Shown here: positions 37,694-48,259 of the stretch, piece after piece
How positions within the stretch are numbered: the first letter of the stretch is position 1
Layout of the letters: every line of letters starts with the position of its first letter
NCBI GenBank assembly: GCA_037903475.1
Contig: JBAJFG010000344.1
Span: 992,001-1,056,000 of the forward strand
Direction: 5' to 3'
Source of the DNA: Ancylostoma caninum
Taxonomy: Eukaryota > Nematoda > Chromadorea > Rhabditida > Ancylostomatidae
DNA: 64,000 bases
Position numbers and translations under genes: made by a program
Notes under the pieces: generated by a model
Told to the model about the DNA's origin: nothing
Database searches by the model: none
The model's input: only the letters and a program-made list of their open reading frames with translations

Positions 37694-37989
37694 TTAAAGC
37701 AAAGCCGATCATTTTTATTTCGCAGTTTAACGATATTCAATCCTGGAACGAAAGCTCATCCGCTACTGCTATACGGCCCCACTCCTGTGGCTTGCTATTT
37801 GAGAGCTCTGCGGAATCTGTACAATAGGCGGGGCGTCGACAGTGATGGTGACCTCCTGGCTGCTCCCTTGTAGCTAGCGGAGCGTCCAGGAAGAGTAGGG
37901 CGCTGTCAAAATAACCGAGGCAATGACCCAGAGGTGCCTTAGATTTTGGAGACTGGTGTTCAAAAAGTCCCCCCCCCCGGACAACTCAC

Positions 37990-38100
37990 TGTGATCTACC
38001 AAAAAGGCTTGCACCAATGTCTCGTTGTCGTATTTCACTTTTGGGCACGGCAAAGCCATAGTTGTGCCAGCAAGACCAAAATAACAATAAGAACCATCAT
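37990..38100 (-). pseudogene. Broken paralogue of the secreted-protein exon
   Basis: Same start (MMVLIVILV) and splice donor as 17948-18062. A net 4 bp difference in the middle shifts the frame, so the initiator frame ends after AQK while CPKVKYDNETL continues in another frame. The Mutator-like element begins 11 bp beyond the 5' splice site, which would also disrupt the intron. Confidence 0.4.
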
Positions 38101-38427
38101 TTTGGTTCGCATTCGAACTATTCCCACTGAAATAAATCTTCATTATGTCGATATTCAGATAAATGGTTAACATGAAGAATGACTCATGGCTTCTAAAGGC
38201 GAACAGTGCAAATGAAGTGGATTGTATGGCTTCTGATATTATATAATGTAATTCTGAATTTCACTACCCCCTTCTCGAGTCGTAAAAGTTTGAGGCCATT
38301 TATATAGTAATCTTCGACAATGAAGGGTGAAGAATGTTTAGATGGAGAAGGAATTGCATGAAAGGAATGATCAGGTACCAAAACCGAAAGAACGGAAGGT
38401 AAAGCGCAAGTCATTTTCAAATGAGTA

Positions 38428-38684
38428 CAGTGGACGTCAATGACGGTGGCCCATTTGCGGCGTCAAGAACGACGCCACGCAAATGCGCCTCGCGCGCCAT
38501 AATCGATGTCCTCTGCTGCTGTTATGCTATTTGTAGCAACTTTTCTACCCGTTTTAGGGATTTCCGACCGAATTGGGGAGAAAAGCGCCCAGGAATAAAA
38601 TCCCGGCGGCATTCGACACCGATCCTGGTGTGCGCGGCGTACTTTTCGAGGCCGCAAATGGGCCACCGTCATTGACGTCCACTG
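38428..38684. mobile_element. TA-target MITE, CAGTGGACGTCAATG family (257 bp)
   Basis: CAGTGGACGTCAATGACGG is mirrored at the right end and bordered by TA on both sides. E copy 1 (about 18390) lacks it. A second, larger family member is at 54629-55137. Non-coding. Confidence 0.85.
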
Positions 38685-40556
38685 TACATAGTTTGCAGAC
38701 TGCGCCATGTTTTGGTCCGTTTATTATTTCTAGGATATGTGAAGTTGTTAACCGTTCCAAAGTGTACATCACTTAAAAGCAACTTGCTAGACTCATTCAA
38801 ACTTCAAGGAAATTAATTCAGCATTGATTTTTAAATAATTCATGATGCGTAGTACAGCGCCAAGAGACGCATCTCAGTCCGTGCACGCAATTGATAAGCA
38901 GGAGGACCGCTTCAAGCTGTGATGGCTTTCTGCCACGACTGCACTGTTGGCTAACGAGTCTTGGCGTGTCATTCGATGGAATCAACGACTTCGCACGTCA
39001 ACTCCGATAGCAAACTGTTACAGAACACGTCCTGGGATACATGGTTTGAGGCCGTATCAAAAGATTTCAAGTACCGCTGGTAATACCGCTGGAATAAGTG
39101 TATCGAGAAGATTCAGAATCTTCTATTACCTCAACCACGATAGCGAAGTGTGACCCTATCTTTGAAGTGCCTAGTCAAGTTTGAAGTGCGCACTCAAGTG
39201 GGAGAAATTCATTAGCTGATTTACTTACTGCGTCTTATTCACAGAGCCATGAACATATAGCTCATATATATTGCAAGCTCAGACTGAGCAGTTACCAATA
39301 AGATGAAAAGAAGGGGTGATAGATCGAACTCTCGACCTCCATCTTCAGCCAGGTTTTTGGTCAAGGATGTCGTCACGATTTTCACTGCATCGCGTGCAGC
39401 AGTGCACAAATGGCTAGATACCGTGAATCTAGGCGTTATCTAGGGATTTTGTGCCGCTTGGCGCGGAATCGATAGATATCATCGGTTCATCTGTCTGAGA
39501 AAGTACTTCTAGATTTGAACCAATCAAAGGCGTGGTCTAACGGAATTTCGGAGAAACCTACCAGCGTTGGGAGAGAAAAACATACCCAGAATACGTGGTT
39601 AAACGTAATGTACAGCATAAACACGTATGGGTCCCGTGGCTAGGCAACTGGCAAGATTTGCCTGGTAACACATTTGGCAAGGTCTGCCTGGCGACACATT
39701 TGATGAAACATATTTGGCTGCAAACGTTTGCTTGAGTGGCTAGCAGACCTGTTTGCCGAATTGTCAAACAAACCTCGCCAAATCGGTAGCTATCAAACTC
39801 CCAAGTACTACGCGCATGCTCCCATAAAGCAATGGAGGGAAAGGCTTCACAAAACACTTCCCCCATGTGTTACTGTAGCGCCAATATTTCGTGCATAGTG
39901 GTTGTCATATTCGTATTCAGCATATTGAGGAACCCCTGGAGACATGACCCCTGAGCAAAAATGGCGAAAATTCAATAGGATCGATATAATCGAGAGGTCT
40001 GTCGAAAGCCCCAGATGCAAAGTAGCCTATTACCTCCACCGACCCGAAGGGATGTACATGCAAAATTTGGTCTGGATTGGTTCACCCTTCATGATTTCTA
40101 TTCATTATTTCTATTCATTACGTACATACACACACAAACTTTCACTTTTATATATACAGACTTACCCATCCAAGACAAAGTCCATCTTCTTGAATATATA
40201 TGCACCGCCGACAATAATCCAGCTGGCGTGCAAATAAAATGAACTATACTTTATTTGGTATAATTCTGGTTATCTCACATATCGCAATAACTATCTTATA
40301 ATGACATTAATATTCACACATTATTTACACCCCATTCATTTATTTCAAACATTATTAATTTTTCATATATAAATATGTAATAGATTATATCTACATAAAC
40401 ATCTATACAAGTCTATCTATTTAACATAAATGGTAATACTTTAGCATCTAAATAAGGTTGCTATGTTTTTTACAGTATTTTCTATTCTCACAATTTATAT
40501 GACTATAATACCAATTTTATACAAAAATATATCAATTTTAAAAAATTTACACATTC

Positions 40557-40649
40557 AAGAAGTTTCTTCTATCTCACTGATGAGTGCAGGAAGAAACTTC
40601 TTACAATGATTAGTCTTCGTATAAGGATAGTGCACGAAACGAAGACTAA
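40557..40649 (+). ncRNA. Paired hairpins with hammerhead-like core strands
   Basis: Hairpin 1 has a perfect 13 bp stem (40557-40569 with 40590-40602). Hairpin 2 has a 10 bp stem (40610-40619 with 40640-40649). Both loops are 20 nt. Loop 1 contains CTGATGA (40577-40583) followed by GTGCA. Loop 2 contains TGCAC followed by GAAA (40636-40639), placed directly against the hairpin 2 stem, whose other strand is followed by T-A. CTATC before CTGATGA can pair with GATAG in loop 2. All hammerhead core pieces and three potential stems are thus present, but in a non-standard strand order. Activity is unproven and chance is possible. Confidence 0.35.
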
Positions 40650-41070
40650 ACTGATTCTAAGTAATTTACGTATAATTATATGAGTCTTCAAATATGAACA
40701 GATCCTTTGGAGGCACTATTTGAGTGAATCTATTCCAAAATTTCAAAAAAAAAGTTTTTGGCCAAGGTCACCCAAAAGGGTTACTTAAGGTGCTGAACCC
40801 AACTACTTTAGTAACCCTTAGGGAGAAAATCGAGGTGGCATGCAAGTTAATGTGGATAATTGTGATCAACGCCTAAAAGAACCCCTCTGCGCGAAATTTC
40901 AGGGGTTTCTGTGGAATACATCATGTACAGTACACCCACCGCAACCCTACAAAAATGAGGTCACGGTATAAAATGGATACGAGCGTTGTGTTCAGCACCT
41001 CAAATAACCTTCCTATGCGAAATATGAGATGACTTTGTAAATTACCATGCCTACCGTACAACTACCGTTA

Positions 41071-41349
41071 AAGGATAAAGTGGTCGGCGTTAATCAATCC
41101 CGTCACGAGGGATGCGCCACGCATTCGACATCATCTGAGCATCGTAGAGGCGTTGAATGCGTATGTGCCCTGCACAATGACTTGCGGGAGCACCCGATGC
41201 ACCAAGTCAGTGCTTCATCCTCCCAGACTCCTCTGGTATCAATTTACCGACCCCGGAGGGATGGAAGGCTTCTTTGACCTCGGGCGGGATCGAACCACCG
41301 ATCGTGTGCGTGCGCAGCGAGCCTCTCACCACTGAGCCACACGCGCCCC
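41071..41349 (-). mobile_element. tRNA-headed SINE, copy 2, with 12-bp TSD
   Basis: Flanked by CAACTACCGTTA at 41059-41070 and 41350-41361; A (2486) and B (22899) have the empty site. The minus strand reads GCGCGTGTGGCTCAGTGG (A box), GGTTCGATCCC (B box) and ends CCACTTTATCC with a short run. This fits pol III-transcribed retroposition. The cleanest of three copies. Confidence 0.85.
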
Positions 41350-43059
41350 CAACTACCGTTACCCTGCAAAAATAGAGTTTCTCACAAATGGATAATGCAT
41401 TTGGATTCAGCACCTCAAGCAACCCCCTCCGAATTTTTTTTTGAGATTTCGGGACAGGGCAGTTGAATAGTGCCTACAAAAGATCTGTTTATAGATGGGG
41501 AACCTGATAAAACTGCATAGGACAGAATTTCAAAGGAAAAGTAGAGGGAGGAGAACGTAAAAGGCAAGATGTGACAAGAACTCCGCTTGCGATGTGATCC
41601 CTAAAGAGTGGGAGACTTACATTGCACTGCGGCTGAGTTCGTACTTCGACCTTATGCATCTTACATGAGCGTCATGACATGCGAGGAAAGGCTGTAATCC
41701 TGAAAAACGCACATTTAGGAACAGATAAAAAAGATTTGAAATCAGCGTCGCGAGCTGCATAGGGCTGTACACACCTCGCTGCGGAAGGTGATACTTAGGA
41801 AGGATCCTTCTCTTGCAAGCAAGTAGCCAACTAAGAATGTCGCTCCACTACAGTGCTGAGATTTGCCGTTATTCTCCACGACATGCAGCATATAAACGAA
41901 CTAACGAAACATTATACAGAGGATATGAAAGATCCTCTCAAATTCTTCTCACAAATGATTATTTTGCTTACTTCCTATGTTGTACAGCATCTTAAGTTAG
42001 TTGGTAGTTCGAAAAAGTCAGATCGAAAGAATAGGAAGAGTGGATGCCTTCCCGTGAAAGAAAAGCTATTAATCAGAATCTACAAGAAAAGGACATGAAT
42101 TCATGTGTGGCTGTTCCATCGCGACATGGCTGGCATAAGGTAGTTGCGAATAAATGACAATGCGCTGACCAACCTCCTCTACATAAGATCTCTGGAACTC
42201 ATGAAGTTCTCGGTCTATTCTGAGGGTGTACAGTGTACATTAGCCCTCAAAAATCAAACAATGTTGTTAGATTTTTGTGTTGAAACTCTGCCTCATTAGT
42301 TGCCTCATTGCGAGCCAAAAAATTAGTGATATTCTGTAACGAGTACGGCTTAACAAAATCTCCGCCTCGATAATGGGCATCAATCAACAGGCCATGACAG
42401 ATAAAATAGATTAAAAGGGATTGGATATTATTAGTTGGGAACGACCAGGAACATGCTGCAATATGTTTTTACGCAGCTGGTCCTATTTGCTCGTTCATCA
42501 ACATCTATTCGGGTTCTCACTAGAATGGAATATCGCTGGAGGACATACAGGTCCCAGCATGTATGGCTGGACAGTGGGCAGAGGTAATGCCCACTACCTT
42601 CTTCTAAATAAAAGCAGCAACACATTGAGTCCAGGGATGAGCGAAAAACAGTTTTAATTAAAATTCCGGAAGATGAAACTTGGAAGTCGGAAGCCCAGAA
42701 AAAGACAGGAATTTGGGAAGTAGCGGGAGTCGGAAGTCGGAAGTGCGGAGGCCACAATATATGAATACATATAAGCACCTACGAAGATTTGGAAGTGGTG
42801 TAGATCGCGTGATGTTGCATTTAGTCGCGTTCATCTGAAAATCTTCATCCGATACATAGTTTCGAGGAATTGTGAGATTGATTAAGCCATTGGATAATAG
42901 ATTTAACAAATAAACCCATGAATGGACTACTGCTATCGAAGCAACTATCAAAAAATACTGTTTATGTAAAATTTTATGTTCTTGTTTCTATTATCTAGGC
43001 AGAGAAAAGTTTCGTTGAACTGTATTTAACATGTGTAAGTTTATTACTTATATTTATAT

Positions 43060-46000
43060 CGCTTATAGGCCAGTACCCAATGAAGTTGATTTTCCTACTT
43101 TTAATGGCATTGATATATCGGATAAAGTGCAATTATATGAATGTGAATATTCTAGCGAACTCTAAAGCAAGTGCTTCAACTGTACTACTTGTAATGAAGC
43201 GAAATTTGAAAGGTCGTTTTTGTAGTTTAGGTATACCGAAAATTAGTGGAAGTTTGCTGCTCTCTTAATGATTTAACCTGTTAACTGGCATGAATCGCTA
43301 ATGCCCCGGAATAATTTCTCCAATAGTTGTCTTGTCGTATAGCTGATAAGTATTAGTATCAGCAGTACCTGCAGAATGAATAGAATTATTATCAATGTAC
43401 ATTTCATTCATGGAGGTTTGAAGACAAAGTTTTTTGCAAACAGTGCCATAATTACTACTGGCTTTATCTGAAGGACAGAAAACGAAGTACGCGTGTAGCT
43501 TCTCAATATTTTGTTTTAAAAAATATCCAAATGGGAGGTCGTTCTTACTGAAATGGCTATGATATAAGCATGGTTTGAGTCTTTTAACGAGCTTTCTTTT
43601 AATGAGATAGCAAATATTATCGGCACAAGAAAAGCTCAATTTATATTTCTTTTGTATAATGATTGAATATTTAGCCACAGTTTCTTTAGCCCAGTCAAGA
43701 ATTATACTTTTGTTAATCCTTGGTGAATACTAGTGTTGCGTACCTTTATTTAAAACGGTTATCACATCTTCATTACCTAGAGCATTGAGGTCACCTGTTA
43801 TAACATGATCAGGGTCAAGCGTGCTGTTAGTAAAAGTTTGACCCCGAAACCACCCCCCTTGTAGACGGGGAAAATGCGACCCCCTCCAGAACATCTAATT
43901 TTTTGCGTTTTCAGTTATTGTTATTCAACAACTTTCAAAATATCCGGAAGATATTTTTTTAATTCAACTAATTTCAAAATTAATTTTTCGCTTTTCAATT
44001 TTTGGTTTCTATTTTTGAATTTAAAGTTTTATCAATGAAACATCCAGCCAGTTGTAGCGAATGTCAATGTCCACACACCTATTATAAGCAACCGGAATGA
44101 CGTGTCCAGGGTTCGATCCCCGCGGAGGAATTTTTGCAAAATGGAAAAACGCATGTGGAGCAGTCGGACGTCAAGTATCTATGCATCTATGTGTACAAAC
44201 AAAAACAAATTGTCAGGACCTTTTTTGAGCCGTGAAAATGGCGCGTGAGTGGTGTTCTTCCACTCAGAATTGGAAAAGTACACGAGCAGATGTATTGTTG
44301 TTGTTGTTTGTCACAAATTCAAAAAGGGTTGACATGCGACCTGGGAAAATGGCTGGGATCCTGCTATCAGGAAGATTTGCACTTTCTGGTGCACATCTCT
44401 CTATTTCAAGAAATTTGGTCCATTAGGGTGAATCTGGGTGTAAATTCGTTGGTAAAAAATGGGAAAATCGCCATTTTTACCAACGGTTCACCCTCGGTTT
44501 ACCAACGGAATAGAACTCGTCCCAGGTAACTTTCAAAGCTGAAATTTTAAAGAAGTATGGAACTTGACTTCTCTTTCAGAATTCTTTCAGAATCATATCT
44601 AAGTTTTTGTCATCTTTCAAATACACGCTGAAAGAAAGCCATGGAAAAAACCTGATTTTTCGCGAGTTCAAGAATGTGGTGTTTCTCTGAAGCGAATAAC
44701 TTCATAATTATCTTGTGTGAGGGAATAGCTTCAATCCATTACAATAGAAGAAGATTTGCTCTTTCTTACGCATGGAGTCGTTTTTATAGGACTTTCTGAT
44801 TTTGTCGGTTATTTAGTGTCAACATACCTCAAATTTGCAAATTTTGCGGTTATGTCTTATGTGGTCCCAACGCTATTAAAAAATTTCCAATGAGCTAGAA
44901 GCCGTGCGATTATGCATCCTCACGAAGTTTGATTCTGGGAAACCGCTTCCATAGCTTCGGAGCGCCATGTGATGTCCAGAGGTCCTAGGACACCATCCAC
45001 GGAATCGCATTCTGAGCTACATAATTATTGGACCTTAGGACCCAATTTACAGCCAAATAAAACGTCAAAGCTTGAGAAGAAAGTGTTCACCAAGGATTAT
45101 ACACTTGCTATTCTTGGTACTTAAAGGAAAGAAGCATGTTGAAGCTTTTGCAAAACTACCACCCTCGCGAGGAATCGAACTTGGAGCTAGTTGGTGAAAA
45201 ACGAACTTCCCTACCTTGCTGTTATCATACTACCTTCTTCAAGCGACCCTGCCCCTCCCTGCCTCCCCCCCCCCCCGAGGTGACCCCCTCTGGTAAATTA
45301 CCATCGTGCGCTTGACCCTGAACATGATTATGATATGTGTCAATTTGCTGTATCGATGTTGTTCACAGACGCAAGGTTTAGTAGGATACTCTATCAGATC
45401 TTCTTTGTTTATAAACTTCAAGGTTTTGTAGTAATTGAAAGCCTGTGTAGATATTGAAGGATAATGTGTGCAATTAGCTTGGAAAGGAAGCACTTTTCTA
45501 CTGGTATGACCACTAATAAAATCGCGTATATCTCTATGGTTGAGGATTTTATTGATGTTGATGTTATCTAGTATATCACACGGGTATGAAGTGGTCATAT
45601 TACAAACACTTTTAAAGTCTCTTTCTGGAATATTATACCTGTTCTCAAGGGCATTACCAAAATAAAAATAGAATCTACAAAGTAGACGCAGTATAGCGCG
45701 TTTTTTATAAAGAGAAATTTCCCAAAAAACTCGGATCAGCTTGTTAATCACTCTACGATTCGATGAGTAGACGTGTCTTCTGATTTACTATTGAAGAACG
45801 TGATGATGTTAGAGATCTCTCGTTCGGTATTCGGTTTATTAACTTTTCTCTTATTTGTTTTCTTACCGATACGCCTTTGTTTCTTAGTTATTTTGAAACT
45901 GAAGTATGGATGCTTTGGATTGTGTGTAAGAGGGTTAGCAATGTTGGAACCGCTCCCATATGCTCTGATGTTATCGTTCTTACCAAAGGGATATGCGATT

Positions 46001-46620
46001 ACTAATAACTTAATCCAAAAAAGCTCTTTATCTAGCAGCATGTTTTTAACCTCATTTATAAATGAACTATCTAGAATAGGAACTCTTATGTTTCTTTTGA
46101 GCATTTGTCATTGAAATGGTGTACAAGTTATTGTCAACTTTATGATTATTTATCCGATATAGATGCTCTTTGATCCTATTTTTAACTTTTCTAGTGGTGA
46201 TACCCACGTGCTGAATACTACAATCCAAACAGGTTATGCGGTACACAACATTACGGCTTTGACAGTTTGTATTTTCTGTATATGATATAAGTGTGTATTT
46301 TCACACTGGTGGTGCTACAGACAATGAATAGATCGCGGTCGAGCTTACAACAAATATTCCAAGTTACTGAGTCGCAATGGTTAACACAGAATTCATTACC
46401 AATCTCATCGAAAACATATATGCCGGCCACTTTACCTCTACTAAACTTGTACTGTTTATAGCAGTTGCTTATGGATACGCTTGTGTTATTGAAAGACGAG
46501 TGATCTAGGTATACGACGAGTCTAGACCATCCACTTAGGGGGGACCCTAACGGTTTTACACGAGTGTTGTAAGGGAATGGCAAGCCCTGAAAAACTCTTA
46601 ATTGAAGTACGTGATGCATG
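43060..46620 (-). pseudogene. Penelope-like retroelement with N-terminal GIY-YIG (Naiad-like), broken
   Basis: In minus-strand order there is a GIY-YIG nuclease block NVVYRITCLDCSIQHVGITT with the R-rich RKVKNRIKEH (46252-46140). Next comes ELFWIKLLVIAYPFGKNDNI, which holds the likely catalytic Glu, then a linker (SISTQAFNYYKTLKF, PCVCEQ, ITGDLNALGN, LNKGTQH), then CPSDKASSNYGTVCKK. Finally GIPKLQKRPFKFRFI (about 43240), a typical start of the Penelope RT fingers, is followed by the segment C junction. The rest of the RT is lost. Endonuclease ahead of RT is the permuted order described for Naiads. Two in-frame stops near 43290, frameshifts near 46280 and 45340, and a hAT-like insert at 43810-45320 show that it is dead. 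Confidence 0.65.
43810..45320. mobile_element. hAT-like foldback element with tRNA-like arms, copy 2 (1511 bp)
   Basis: The same termini as 20901-22475 (CAGGGTCAAGC, GCTTGACCCTG) and an exact 8 bp TSD AACATGAT (43802-43809 and 45321-45328). It interrupts the Penelope-like element between its CVCEQ and ITGDL blocks. Subterminal GTTCGATCCCCGCGGAGG with TTTTTGCAAAA at about 44110 recurs inverted near 45130-45185. A central palindrome is at 44429-44512. No transposase. Confidence 0.85.
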
Positions 46621-47398
46621 GAGAACTGCGATGACCCTTTTGGAAGTCCTTAAACCCATCAAAAGAGTCCCAATTTTTAAAGGGGTGTGTAGGTCCCCGT
46701 GTTTAAAGAGTTCATAATAAATAGGTAAATAAAAGCCAGGCAACTGAAAAGCTAGACAGCAGATAAAAATAAGTTACCTACTAGCGAAAGGAGTTAACTA
46801 CGAGTCAAGCGAGGAAGGTCTACGTGTAAAGGGGGCCTGATCTACGCGCAACCAATTGTGTGAGGGATTGATAACGAAAGCATATAGAAAAACGCAGTAT
46901 AACCTGCGCGGCTTTATTGAAAGATAAAAAGTAAAAGGATAAAATAATAAATGAGAAAGCATTCATGAAAAATCGAGTAGGGTAGATCGACATGTCGTAC
47001 ACGGACTGACTGGAAAAAGGATCCACTAGTGATCCGGAAGACTTTGGAGGCAATTGTTGAAAGAAACCCAGAAATTAGATGGAAAAAGCCGGGAAAGAGG
47101 CGTATAACTAGCAAGGTGAGTGAGGTGAATCATTTATCTCATATTCACTTTATTTAATATTGCTAAAGTATACCCCCACCTTATATAAATGTATCTAAGG
47201 ATGGAGTCAAGGGCCGGAGATCCATCACACTACATGGCATCCTCTTAGCATCGATGGGCAGAACATCTGATGCGCTGAACATGTGATGCGCTCACGACTA
47301 GTGCAGCACCAGAGCAAACCTCTGGACTCCACTAAACTTCAAGAGAATCCACGGTCGATCCTTCACTCGCTGGTCTATTACATTTTCAGGTCGTTTAA

Positions 47399-47861
47399 AG
47401 GCAGCAGGAGCTGAAATTCTCGACTCTGAGCTGAGCTGCGGGTGGTAAAGTACAGACTCGGCACATCATAAATGTGAAACGAACACAGACAGTGATGGCT
47501 TACCTGCAGAGAAAATGGAACATTCGTCGCGAACACGCCTGGCCGTGTTCGTGCGCGGACGAGTTTTCCCCGGCGCGAAAGCCATTGCGGCGCGTGGTTT
47601 TGGCCGAGTCCCGCCATGAAACCTGTGAATTGAATGCATTTCGTTTTCCCTTTGCGCCAAACCACGCATCGCAATGGCTTTTGCGCCTGGGGAAAACTCG
47701 TCCGCGCACGAACACGGCCAAGCGTGTTCGCGACGAATGTTTCATTTTCTCTGCAGGTAAGTCATCATTGTCTGTGTTCGTTTCACATTTATGATGTGCT
47801 GATTTTGTACTTCATCACCCACAGCTCAGCTCGGAGTCGAGGATTTCAGCTCCTGCTGCCT
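47399..47861. mobile_element. TTAA-target foldback MITE, subfamily 2 (463 bp), copy 2
   Basis: Same length and structure as 33698-34160. TTAA lies at 47395-47398 and 47862-47865; segment D copy 1 at 11213 is the empty site with one TTAA. The arms again contain CTCTGCAG|GTAAG on both strands (47502-47505 inverse and 47755-47758 direct). The copies are very similar, so activity was recent. Confidence 0.92.
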
Positions 47862-48147
47862 TTAAACGAACGATACTGACGAACTGGATGGAACCTGCTC
47901 GAGGCAGAAGATCCTGGAGCGAATGTGGTGCGCACAGAGAAGACTAACCCAGCAGTGAGAATGGGCCATCAAAGTATCGAAGTAAGTATATAAATGAAGA
48001 TACGGAACATTTATTACACCCGAAAACTGTTTTGTCAACAAAACATACACTCTCCTTGTAGTGTTTACACCTGTACGAAACCAGCTTTATTTTATATACA
48101 CCAATGTGGAAATTATTGAGATACTGTTTATTTGCTGAAGGAAATGA

Positions 48148-48246
48148 TCATTTTTTAGGCTTCGGTGGACAACTTTTCTTCTTGCAATATTCAGTCTGAA
48201 AGCACTGTTCTTTACCGTCTTGAAAATTTGGAGTTCCTAATGCCCA
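48148..48246 (-). CDS. Terminal exon of small Cys/Lys-rich protein, copy 2
   Basis: Following an acceptor (CTGTTAG) the minus strand reads WALGTPNFQDGKEQCFQTEY, then CKKKSCPPKPKK and stop. The frame and stop match 11494-11590, with conservative changes. The TTAA element 48260-49126 lies only 13 bp upstream of the acceptor, within the presumed intron. An upstream cysteine-bearing open stretch at 49262-49386 may be the preceding exon. No family is recognised; a secreted product is plausible. Confidence 0.35.
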   Translation of the reverse strand, partial: WALGTPNFQDGKEQCFQTEYCKKKSCPPKPKK

Positions 48247-48259
48247 CTAACAGTATTAA

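Larger units (their letters stand above)
34585..37978. mobile_element. Mutator-like element with ~215-bp terminal inverted repeats
   Basis: The left end GGGTGGGAGACTTTTTGAAC runs inward about 215 bp and is matched inverted at the right end (CACCAGTCTCC, GGTGACCTCCTGGCTGC and AGCAAGCCA words). A 9 bp duplication GGACAACTC flanks it (34576-34584 and 37979-37987). The empty site in E copy 1 is at 17932-17944. Long inverted repeats plus a 9 bp TSD are typical of Mutator-like elements. No transposase is visible. The interior is occupied by a hAT-like MITE (35781-35894) and by a TTAA element (36023-37693). Confidence 0.8.
33330..38900. repeat. Duplicated segment E, copy 2 (upstream of C)
   Basis: Matches 17165-18615 in four blocks (33330-33693, 34161-34584, 37988-38425, 38687-38900) separated by three insertions, each bounded by target duplications. 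Its arrangement next to C mirrors E copy 1 next to B. E plus B/C was therefore duplicated as a unit before the insertions. Confidence 0.8.
38900..43000 (+). repeat. Large duplicated segment, copy C (truncated)
   Basis: Matches B from 19043 to about 24523 and A from 718 to about 4030, then stops abruptly at TCTAGGCAG, where a broken Penelope-like element begins. It never reaches the transposase gene. It has a private A+T-rich stretch (39890-40675) with no match in A or B, which includes the hairpin pair at 40557-40649. Confidence 0.8.
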
